From Clitopilus passeckerianus (taxonomy: Eukaryota; Basidiomycota; Agaricomycetes; Agaricales; Entolomataceae), in the NCBI GenBank assembly GCA_944990035.1, contig CALYLX010000128.1:1922001-1986000 (forward strand): a DNA stretch of 64,000 bases, written 5' to 3'. The notes beneath the pieces are model-generated. The model did no database searches. It had not been told where the DNA came from and was given only the letters and a program-made list of their open reading frames with translations. Positions within the stretch are counted from its first letter, which is position 1; every line of letters begins with the position of its first letter. Of the stretch, positions 50,664 through 60,351 are shown in pieces. A program made the position numbers and the translations under genes.

Positions 50664-51352
50664 ACGCTCTTTGTGGTGTTTTTTGGACAATCTGGTACCG
50701 TTACCTGAGACTATACCCTTCCACTTGTTTATCTATCGCTCGTTTAAAGCATCGCTACGATGGACTTTTGAACTAGTTTTATAGACTAATATAATCCTGA
50801 TTTTCTTGATCAAGGTCTACACGTCACTGCCATTACTCCCGGATATTCTGAAATTCTTTGCTTAGAACCGCCACCATAGGTCTGTGACCGTTTGCCTATC
50901 TTATGCGTGCAACTCCTCCGGCGATCGGCATGAGGCTCCCACTCAACTTATAGCTATTGTATGTGTACGCACCCTGGTTCGGCCCAGCGCCTTCCCACCA
51001 TGGTAATACGGCAAATTTTCGAAATCGGCATATCAGATTTTGCATGGCAGGCTTGCGCCTAGGGGGATTCTCGCCGTGATATTGAAACACTGTGCTATTC
51101 CTGCGTTGAGATCATCTGGTGGTCGTCAAGTCGATCGCTGGCTTACCTTGATCTTACTCGCCAAGGAGCGTGGTTGCACTGATTCCCATCCATATTGGCC
51201 GAGCCCTACTGACTCTGTGCGGGAAAAACGTTTGTCTTTCGGGGGGTTATGACCGTGTATTTGGGAGTTATAAGAATGTGGATACCAGATAATTTTATCT
51301 CATCATTATCATCTTTCGTTGTTGCCCTAGTCCAGTCCACTCTTTAGAGATT
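50664..51352. other. Intergenic region between paralogs
   Basis: About 690 bp. A TATAAG at 51269-51274 lies 79-84 bp before the start of paralog B. No other feature seen; the flanks of the two paralogs are not alike. Confidence 0.5.
51269..51274 (+). promoter_or_regulatory. TATA-like box of secreted paralog B
   Basis: TATAAG at the same distance from the start codon as the box of paralog A. Confidence 0.45.
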
Positions 51353-52341
51353 ATGCTCTTCCGCTCGTCGCTCCTTTTCACCGCCCTCGCTGCTGCTTCT
51401 ACAGCACTCGCAGGTCCTATTCAAGCCCGCGGGACTCTGGCCGCTTCCTGCCTCCCCGCCGGAATCGAGGCCTCTTGCTACAGCCTCGTCTCTGCCTGCC
51501 TTGTTGGCGCAACTATCGCCAACAAGAGCAACTTGTGGGGAAGCAAGGCCTGTGTCGCTGCTGCTACCTGCTTCGGCGTTGGAAATCTCGAGACTAGCGT
51601 CGCCTGCCAACTTAACACTGCTGTTACCAACCCGGAACAGGCCAGCCTCGATTATACCGTATGTTTCCAAATATATTCTCACCCGGGCAGATGACTGACA
51701 GAAATTTCAGGTCTACGCTAGCATTGTTGGCGACTGTGCTTATGCTGCCGGTGGATGCCCCATCACCCAGCAGAACTATATCGACTTCTACTACAGCACT
51801 TTGACTGCCATCGGATCGGGCTCATTCCCCACCTCTCCCAACACGGTCATCTCCTGGTGGTTCAGCATTGCAGGCTGGACTGCTACTGGCAACACTATTC
51901 CTTACACCAAGTATGCTGGTATTCTAGAAAGCAGGGATCCTTGTACTGACGTTCTTGACCTTCAGCTTCAATGACTGGCTCCACTACTCTTCCTACCCCA
52001 CTCCCGCCGTGAGTTCTACTCGTCCTCTATTTTTGACCTTCGACACTCATTCTTTGCCATTTCAGATCACTTCGAGTAGCGTCTCCGTGACCCCTACCAC
52101 TTCTGCCTCACCTTCTACCAGCACCTCGGTTGTCGTTCCCACCTACAGTACTAGTGAAGGCCCAACCACCTCCGGTACGTTCACCGTTTGATTCGACTTT
52201 TGACATTTTGACTGATGCCATTCTTCACAGTCGTTCCCACCTTCAGCACCTCTGGTTAGTTTATATTAGACTTTGACCTTGCGACCCTGACTGATCTCGT
52301 TTCGTGCAGCTGTCCCCAGCACCTTGCCTACCACCGTTTAA
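51353..52341 (+). CDS. Secreted eight-cysteine protein, paralog B
   Basis: MLFRSSLLFTALAAASTALA is a signal peptide, followed by GPIQARGTLAAS and the eight-Cys domain CLPAGIEASC, VSAC, SKAC, AATC, TSVAC, GDC, GGC. The spacing equals paralog A except 17 instead of 19 residues between Cys3 and Cys4. CPITQQNYIDFYYSTLT and NFNDWLHYSSYP are shared with A. The tail is Thr/Ser/Pro-rich with a VPTYSTS-type repeat. Five introns: 51659-51710, 51911-51965, 52009-52065, 52175-52230, 52255-52309. Those at 51911 and near 52009 match A; the other positions differ. Function unknown. The gene lies 690 bp downstream of A in the same orientation, so the pair arose by tandem duplication. Confidence 0.87.
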
Positions 52342-52709
52342 GGCGGGGCGACATTGCGGTCACTAAAGTTGAACACATAACCTTACACTCTTTTTCCCAA
52401 TTACACTCCTTGTTCGAAATATAACATTATTTGTTATTTAAATCCCGGATTGTGAGCGTAGACGGCGTTGTGCGTAAAAACGCGGCGCTCATTCTCAGCA
52501 AGGCAAACATTGTCCGAGGTTGGCAACATGATGAATTATATCGAATGTAGAACATGCACGTGGTGTTACAATGGTATGGTACAGGACAGCAATGCGGGAA
52601 AACTATGCGTGATGGAACCTTCTATAGCCCGATCAAAGAAGAAAGCACGATGGGTGGAGTAGATAACGGCAGCGTGAGGCAGCATGGAGGAGCACGCGAC
52701 CCGAGTCGG
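52342..52709. other. Convergent intergenic region
   Basis: About 370 bp between paralog B (+) and the next gene (-). No feature beyond probable 3' UTRs. Confidence 0.5.
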
Positions 52710-53273
52710 CTAATCACCCCAGCTGAAAGTGATAGCACCTGAATCTTTAAGGTTGAGGATATCCTTATGCTGGGTTGGGGTTCGAAGGTCCCCATGCTCC
52801 AAGCCATCTTCGTCGTCCTCGTCATCGGACCGGTAGTCCGAAGTAGGCACATCAGGTATATGAGGCAATTGAGCATCGGTGGTACGATGATAACGGGAAT
52901 TTGTACTCCGGCCACGACGAACTGGGAAGCCTCGGTGGGGATCGGCGGGGTCGTGGGTGTGGGTAGGTAAGACGATGTGGGTGCCAAAGACGGTCTTTGG
53001 GCCGCCGGTGTCTTCATGTTCAACGTCTTCTATGTAGCTTAATGGTGGTGCAAAAGTGGATAGGGTATGGGGATGTGGATCAGAATAGAAGCGAGAAGTC
53101 GGAGGGGGCGTAGTGTGGGTGTATGAACGTTGGCGGGTGTATGAGTCGTGGTGATGGGGGAGATTCTCTGAGGATACGCTTTCTGAGAAAGACCGGGAGC
53201 GCGAATGGTGGTGGAGAAAACGTGTTGGTGGCCTGTGCAAATTGAAAGGAATTTGAGAAATAACATTGACCAT
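52710..53273 (-). CDS. Unrecognised disordered, His-rich protein
   Basis: A single open frame from ATG 53273 (MVNVISQIPFNLHRPP) codes 187 residues without an intron. The N-terminal half is rich in His, Ser, Arg and Pro. The middle has YIEDVEHEDTGGPKTVFGTH. The C-terminal part is acidic (SDDEDDEDGLEHGD) and ends KDSGAITFSWGD. No domain, signal peptide or membrane span. It is plausibly real because it is uninterrupted, ends in a conserved-looking hydrophobic patch and has a normal ATG, but no known family is suggested. Confidence 0.5.
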   Translation of the reverse strand: MVNVISQIPFNLHRPPTRFLHHHSRSRSFSESVSSENLPHHHDSYTRQRSYTHTTPPPTSRFYSDPHPHTLSTFAPPLSYIEDVEHEDTGGPKTVFGTHIVLPTHTHDPADPHRGFPVRRGRSTNSRYHRTTDAQLPHIPDVPTSDYRSDDEDDEDGLEHGDLRTPTQHKDILNLKDSGAITFSWGD

Positions 53274-53725
53274 TTTTCTAGAAATGGGGGTGGTGTTACA
53301 TTGTATTCGGCTTGGAAATTGAGGGTGTGAATACCTTTCTTTCGCTCTAACTATGGTCCCCAATCTTTCGCGAATACGGTGTTGATTTATTAAAGTTGAA
53401 TTAGATCTGGCGTGCACGTTATTAGCTTTGTCTTAGCCAACGTGTTATGACTCGACCCACGAATAAGTTGATAATGAAGGCGAAAGAGTGTCTGGTATAA
53501 GCCGTGTTGTTTCATTGATTCTGTTTCTTTGTTGCTGGTTTTCTTCATCTTCTTCGGTGGCCCGGCAGCAACAGATTTTTAAGAAATTTCTGAACATGGC
53601 CATTGAGAAAAAGGGAAGATGGTTATGTAAGCGGAGCGTCACCACCCGGGATCTACGGCACGGTGGAGTTGATCATATCTTTTTATAAAAACAGCAGACT
53701 TGCAGCGAAAGAGTCTGCATTGACC
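53274..53725. other. Divergent intergenic region
   Basis: About 450 bp. TATAAAAA at 53684-53691 serves the phosphatase gene on the plus strand; the rest shows nothing. Confidence 0.5.
53684..53691 (+). promoter_or_regulatory. TATA box of phosphatase gene
   Basis: TATAAAAA only 35-42 bp before the ATG at 53726. It implies a very short leader and argues against the longer frame that is open from 53603. Confidence 0.5.
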
Positions 53726-55143
53726 ATGAAGGTTATACCACAGAGCATCGACGAAATCATCCCAGCCCAGCTTTACCTTTCAAATCTTTCTGCTGCTCGC
53801 TCAGTGGAAACAAGGTCACAGCTGGGAATAACTCACGTTCTTTCAATCTGCCCCGACTCTTCGTCCTCAGACAACGACTTCCACCTCACTATCCCCGTCA
53901 ACGACACTGAATATGACGATATCCTCATAAACCTGCCTTCTGCTTGTGCATTCATCCAGTCTGCCATCGACAATGGAGGCGCCGTTCTTGTCCACTGCGT
54001 TATGGGTATCTCTCGAAGTGCGACCGTCGTCGCTGCTTACCGTCAGTTCAATCCCCTATTGTGTCGGTTCATTTTGCTAACTTTATCACAGTCATGAAAG
54101 CATGCAATATGACCCGCCAGTCTGCGCTAGCCTTTATCAAGCAACGCCGCCCCATTATACACCCCAACTACTCATTCCTCGTCCAGCTGGACGTCTTTGC
54201 CCAATGTTCCTACTCGCCGTCACACAACAACCCCATCTATTGCTCCTGGAAGCGCTCCTCCAGACGTACAGCAAGGCAATACATCGACTACCTCAACGAC
54301 ACCACAGAGATAGTCCCCGGGCAGATTCTGCTCTCCAACGACTTTCCCAAGGACCAACTGCAAGCCGACTGTCTGCTTTCAGATTCAGGCACGACACATA
54401 TCGTGTCCATTTGCCAGTCTTCGGACAGCAAGCTTGCCGTTCTCAACCAGTCCGGATTGTCGCATCTGCACATAGAGCCGCAAGACAGCAAGCCTTCATT
54501 CGAGGTTTTACTCCAAGCGACTACTTTTATTCGCGGCGTTATGGGTCTCCGTAACAAGGCTGTGTCTGATTCGAAAGACCCCCCGAAGCGGGGGAGTAGG
54601 TTCGGACACGATGCGCAGGTGCTGGTCTATTCTCCATCTGAGACAACAGCATGTCTCGCCGTCTGCGCAACGCTCTTGACTCTCTCACCTGCACCCTCCT
54701 TCGTGCAAACGTCTAGCACGTCGCTGAGCCTCTCCTTGAAATGCACCTCGCCGACCGTTGACTCGGTCCTCGTGATTCTCCAAGACACATTGCCGCTCTT
54801 TGAACCATCGTCTGCATTCAAAGCACAACTAGAATCATTCACCACTGCATACCGTTCACGGCCACCTCTACCCTCACCATCTCTATCCCGCCTTGACACC
54901 AATGTCACCGTCTCCACGTCGTTGAACACACAGCTCCCGAGCCCAATCACCCCATCATCAAGTCCCAAAAGGACCTCCAAACACCTCCCCACGCCGACAT
55001 CCCCGACCGTCAAAACCACGCAATCGCCTTCGAAGAAGACCCATACAAAGGTGGTACGATCATCACCCTCATCGGGCTCAGAAGTGGCAGATAATGCTTT
55101 GAAGGTTATGGAGGGGAGATTTTCCTCCATATCTATTTCATAA
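53726..55143 (+). CDS. Dual-specificity phosphatase with second, inactive DSP domain
   Basis: Exons 53726-54041 and 54092-55143 give 455 residues. Domain 1 (residues ~8-135) is a DSP: EIIPAQLYLSN, GITHVLSIC, a likely general acid Asp60 and the active loop HCVMGISRS with Cys91 and Arg97. Residues ~180-320 repeat the layout: EIVPGQILLSN, GTTHIVSIC, then AQVLVYSPSETTACLAV in place of the catalytic loop, where both Cys and Arg of CX5R are lost. The tail (~330-455) is Ser/Thr/Pro-rich and disordered. DSPs dephosphorylate MAP kinases or other proteins; the dead repeat may bind substrates. Substrate not assignable. Confidence 0.87.
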
Positions 55144-55388
55144 TTTGTTTTTCCTCCTACGTACAGCTGGATTCTGGACGTTCTGTACTATATGTTTATT
55201 GTATCGCTTTTCTTGCTCCTCCCCTCCTTGCATGCTTTCGATACCTCCACTACTGATGATTGATACTTAGACTAGACACCACTCGCTATTGCCATTCCTT
55301 GCATCCTTCTATGCCAATATAAATGCATTCGACTCCTATCCTGGTCCCCATAGATTGTCTAAAAGATGCGACATTCCAGATTCGTAGT
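55144..55388. other. Convergent 3' intergenic region
   Basis: 245 bp between the stop codons of the phosphatase (+) and auxilin gene (-); T-rich, no coding signal. Confidence 0.5.
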
Positions 55389-58121
55389 CTACTGCTTGAA
55401 TGAGTTCCATGCCTCGTTGAGCACACCAAAAACAGCATTTGCAATCATCCTCTGCTCCACCGTCGTATTATTTGCGGTCAACTGGTGCAATAAAATGTGA
55501 GCATATGTGCAACCTCAAGTTAAATAACGACTCTTTACCTTATCTGGATGCAACCTTGCAATCACCCTCGTATACCTGATCTTCACTTGCGCAGGCGTCA
55601 CCAACTCGGCCATCCCAACCTTCTTGAACCCAAGCTCAGGCCAAAGCACTGTATCCACGCTGCCAAGCAACGCCCGAATATTGCCTTCTTTCCCGCCCTT
55701 CCACGCTGTCAGCTTCGCATCCACACTGTCTTTAAGCTCATGTCGCTCTTGGTCTTCAGCTTCGGCAGCCTCGTTCGCTGTACGCAGGTCTTTGAGCGCT
55801 TGAGATGGTTTTGCTGGAACAGCGGGTCGCGGTCGAGGCGGTGCCGCTTTGGGTTTGGCAGCAGGTGTGCGTGCAGCCGGAGCAGCTGCTTTCTCTTGCA
55901 ACGAAGCGATCGTGCGACGACAACGCCCTGCGTTCTTGACAGCCTCTCCTTTTATACCGCCTGGGGCAAATTCGAGCCTGGAGAGCGCCTCCCAGTCCTT
56001 CTCAGCGTCTTTCCATCGTTCCCTGCCCTCGTTGGCTTCCGCACGTCGTTTCATGGCTTTGACTATGCCGTCGCCGAGGTCGATACCGGCACCTTCATCT
56101 TCCTTCTCGACTTTAGCCTCTCGGGCAGGGTGGTAGCCCTCTCCGACGAGAGAGATAACTGCAGTCGCATCTTCAATTGCACCGGCGTATTCGCCAGTCT
56201 TTAGGCGAGCTAATGCTCGGTTGTTGTACAGTGGCACCAACGACAGGTGGCCTTCAGGCAAAGCAGTGATGCCCAATGAATAACTTGAAGCTGCATCTGC
56301 ATATTGGCCGAGCTTGAATTGCTCTGAGCCACGGGTCTTGTACTGTGTTGCACGAGCGAGGGCGGATGATGAACACGAGACAATGTTTGGTCGAGGCTTG
56401 GGTGGTGCTGGTCGTGCAGGTACAGCTGGGGAGGTTTTGGTGCTGAACTTGACGTGGAAGCTGCTGGTGCAGGCGCCTGCGCTTTCGGCTTTCCTCGACG
56501 GTATGGTGAAATGTAAGCAGCAGGTTCGTCATCTCCGAAAAGGTTCGCGATACGGGAAGCACGTCCTTGTTGTTCTTGAGGAGGCTGCTCCGGTTGGTTA
56601 GGCTTGGATGGAGGGACAGATCTCGCCTGCCCAGCTGGCAGCCGTGAAGATGGTTCGTCTGCAAATGCACTTTTCATGGGACTGTCGTTGTCCTCCCATC
56701 CATCTTCATCCCTCGCCTCTTGCATCCATTTTGGACGACCGCTAGGCGTAGCTGTTCCGCTTGATGTGGCACGTTCCACGTATGCCTTTTGGACACGTTC
56801 CTTTCCTTCCTTCCAGAATGCGCTTGCTTTGGTGAACATGGTGAGGCCAATCTCGCTGGCTTGAGCCATGATTTTATCAGCTTGTTCTTGAAGGTTCCGC
56901 TCGCTGTCATTGCGGCTAGCTGGTGAGGGTGTGTTTCTGGCCTGATCGCTGGCCATCAAGTGTGTTGCACTTCTTGGTGGTTGCCCTGATGAGGGATGGT
57001 CTGGAGACTGGGTACGAGGCTGAGGTGTCTGGTGGCGGGAAGACGATGAGGCGGCTCCATTGGAGAGCAGCGCTTCTAGCGCTGCCTGGACATCAAGTCC
57101 AGTATCGGTTGAGGCCAGAGCAACTCGTGCTTGCTGCACGGAGAAACCCATTTCAACGATTTGTCCAATAATATGAGGTGGAGGAGAGAGGCCGGGAGGA
57201 AGATTGGGATCGGGAACCTGGGGTTGGTCGAGGAGGAGGCGACGTCGTGTGCGCGTTTGTATCCTAGGCGCATGTCAGTATGCTGAGAAAGAAATGTTAA
57301 CTGCCAACTTACAGCAGAGGGTGTCCTCCTTTTTGGTATAGAGTCCACAGGCTTGCTCAAAACACCAAGTATATCATCTTCCTCGCCAGAGGAATCGTTC
57401 AATAACGAATCCCTGTTCTCTCGATCGCCAAAATCAAAATCCCTGGGGAATCCGCCCTCTTTTGTTGAGGCGGCGAATCCCAGCCTTGTGAACGAGTGCC
57501 TTGGACAGGCACTGCAGCCCGAGGTTGTTTCGGCGCTACACCAAAATCGCCCAGTAGATCGTCGTCGTCAAATGGAGGGTTGGCCTTAGGTGCAGCAGCA
57601 GCATGTGGCTTTACAGGTATCGGGTGAGCAAAAGCTTCGAAACCGAAGTCATCATCATGGGATTGAGACGCTGCCGTAGCCGCAGGTCTGTCACCTGACG
57701 ACACCAGGGTATCGAGCCCATCCCAGGCCGACGAGCGCTGTGCTTTAGCTTCTTGTTGCGCATGCTGATGCTTGCGAAGTGCTTCAAGCTTCTGCCTTTC
57801 CGCTTCGGCAGCACGTTGTGCAATTGTCAAATTCGAGTTTGCTGAGGATGATGAACTGGTGAACAGTCCACTGAAGGCATCTCCAGAATTATTCGTGACT
57901 GCGGGTTTCGGGGTCGTAGACGATGTGGGTTTCTGCGGATGCGAAAATCCCGTTCCTGGACGTGACGATGGGTTTAGAGAAGTGCTTGTTGACGAGAGAA
58001 GTGCAAAGACATCTGGCTGCTGTCGTTTTGGCGCATTTGAAGGGGTGAGATCCCAACGTTTGTGGTTGGGAAGGTTTGGGGGAGCAGAAGAGTTCCAAAG
58101 ATCGGCAAAGGCGTCGGACAT
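55389..58121 (-). CDS. SWA2: Auxilin-like J-domain protein (Swa2)
   Basis: Starts MSDAFADLWNSSAPPN. The N-terminal ~330 residues are disordered, with acidic DF/DLL clathrin-binding-type motifs (DDDDLLGDFG, DFDFGD). A UBA domain follows (IIGQIVEMGFSVQQARVAL...VQAALEALLS), then a linker with DPF-like phrases. TPR units come next (EQFKLGQYADAASSYSLG, VPLYNNRALARLKTGEY). The C-terminal J domain has RVIARLHPDK, split by an intron right after the HPD, and ends NEAWNSFKQ-stop. This UBA-TPR-J order is that of yeast Swa2. It recruits Hsp70 to uncoat clathrin vesicles. Stop at 55389-55391. The gene is divergent from MSM1, with 173 bp between starts. Confidence 0.93.
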
Positions 58122-58294
58122 AGCGACAGCCTTTTGAAGAGCCTAGCGAGAAGTATGAACGGTCGAGAGCCAGCGATATAGTGGATTGACTTACTCAGAG
58201 ATCGTGGTCGTTGCAGCGAACGGCGAGCACGGGGTTAAGGGCCGGTTTATCCGCCTTGGCATGACAGAACACTCTTTGCTCATCACCCAGTTCC
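58122..58294. promoter_or_regulatory. Bidirectional promoter, SWA2 / MSM1
   Basis: 173 bp between divergent start codons; must hold both core promoters. No TATA box seen, as is usual for housekeeping genes. Confidence 0.55.
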
Positions 58295-60243
58295 ATGCTC
58301 CTTCGCTGTCTCCCGCGGTGGCAACGGTCCACTCGCGCAGCCCATTTGCCGAGAACTTGTTCTCTCTCAACGAAACCTTATTATATTACCACACCTATAT
58401 TTTACCCTAATGCTGGTAAGCTGTTCTGTCGTTTGAGGATTTCGTGCTAATACCAACCCTCCGTTAGTTCCTCATATCGGACACCTATACTCTCTTGTAA
58501 TTGCGGACATCTTTGCAAGGTATCAAAGGTTCCTGCACCCGGATAGAGCAGTGGAATATCTAGCTGGAACCGACGAACACGGCCTCAAAATCCAAAAGGC
58601 TGCTGAAGCGAGAGGGCTCCCTCCGAATGAGTTCTGCGACGAAATCAGCAGCCAATTTCGGGTGTGTCTCCATCTTTATGTTGAATTACCCTCGACACTC
58701 CTTCTGAAATCTTTGAACTTAGATTCTTGGACAGAAGGCACAGGTTACCAATACCGTTTTTATGCGGACAACCTCTCCCGCTCATCGCGAAACTGTCCAG
58801 AGCGTTTGGGTATGTCCTCAACCACCCATCAATACGAATGAACTCACACTCAGAATACAGCGTCAACTGGATACCAAAGGTCTGATATACAAGGGAGACT
58901 ACTCGGGATGGTATTCTGTCACCGACGAATGCTTCTACCCAAGCGCCCAGGTTGCAACAACCAATACTCCGGCTGGTGAAGTTACCATTTCGACTGAGAC
59001 AGGATCTGTGGTGGAATGGCAGCAAGAACAGAACTATATGTTCCGTCTTTCAGAGTTCCAACAGCCCTTACTCCATCATTACAAGGGTCACGAAGACAAA
59101 ATCTTCCCTCCTCAGCATCATGCCCACATTGTCCAAATTCTGGAGCAGCCACTGGATGATCTTTCTGTATCTCGACCATCGTCAAGACTTTCTTGGGGTA
59201 TCCCAGTACCCGGCGATCCAGCACACACCATTTATGTCTGGTTCGATGCATTGCTGGTCTATCTCTCAGGCATTGGCTACAATGGAGGCACTCTCCCCGA
59301 GGCATGGGCCCCCGACCTGCAAGTCATCGGGAAAGACATCTTGCGGTTCGTAATTGTGACACCAATTTCGAATCCTACTGACTTCCCGCTTACAGATTCC
59401 ATGCCATTTACCTGCCGGCAATTCTTCAGGCGCTTGACCTTCCATTGCAAAAGCGCCTTCTCGCGCACGCCCATTGGACAGTGGAGAATAAGAAAATGTC
59501 CAAATCCGTTGGAAATGTCGCTGATCCTGTGGAAGCCATGAATGAATTCAGCGTAGATATCGTCAGGTTTTATCTTGCACGCGTCGGTGGCAAGTTCAGA
59601 GACGACACGGGTGAGCTCTCCTCTAGTCGACGATTGCATCAAGTTCTCAAGTAGTTTCTCAGATTGGTCACGGACACAACTTACCAAACACGACAAGGAA
59701 CTACAGTCCCTCCTGGGAAACTATTTCCTGCGTATCACATCTCGCAAGATTCACCAACGCCTGGAAGGCGTTCCTCAAAAGACATTGGACCAGATCCTCA
59801 AAGATCAAACCTCACCCAACGCTGCCCTGCTGGAAACTACACGAGACCTACCTCAACAGTACCGACACCTCATGGACAGGGCGGAAATGGCAGACGCCAT
59901 TGCGTTGGTCGTTGAACTCTTGAAGCTTGTGGGTCTTGTCGTTTTATTTCTTGTCAAACCACTAACACATCTCCAGGCAAATAAAACATTGACAGACATC
60001 GCTCCATGGTCAAACCAATGCAAGCCCGAGGACGTATCCTCAACGTATATCACAGCAAAGGAAGTTCTTCGCGTGTGCGGGCTTCTCCTGCAGCCTGTCG
60101 TTCCAACTGCAGCACGGCGTCTTCTTGATGCCCTCAACATTCCCGCCGATAGGAGGTGCTGGGAGGCGCTAGGAGACAGGCAGCCGATCGGAGACTTCAT
60201 TCAGGGACAGCGTTTATTCTCGAGTAATATCGGCGAAGTTTAA
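58295..60243 (+). CDS. MSM1: Mitochondrial methionyl-tRNA synthetase
   Basis: MLLRCLPRWQRSTRAAHLPR is a basic, Ser/Arg-rich mitochondrial presequence. Catalytic core: YYITTPIFYPNAVPHIGHLY with the HIGH motif formed over an intron, then GTDEHGLKIQKAA, QLDTKGLIYKGDYSGWYS, and KKMSKSVGN, the KMSKS loop. VDIVRFYLARVGG and the anticodon-binding helical part follow, ending SSNIGEV-stop. The cysteine zinc-knuckle of cytosolic enzymes is absent, as in mitochondrial ones. About 570 residues, which agrees with yeast Msm1. An intron at 59929-59976 is 48 nt without a stop in frame. Divergent from SWA2. Confidence 0.95.
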
Positions 60244-60351
60244 ATTTTCTGTATTTTGTTTTGACAGAATGTGACTTCTGTGCAGATCCCGTCAGAGTCC
60301 GTAAGCTACAGTTCGCGAATAAGCAGAAACCCAAGGTTCAGTCCCACCACC

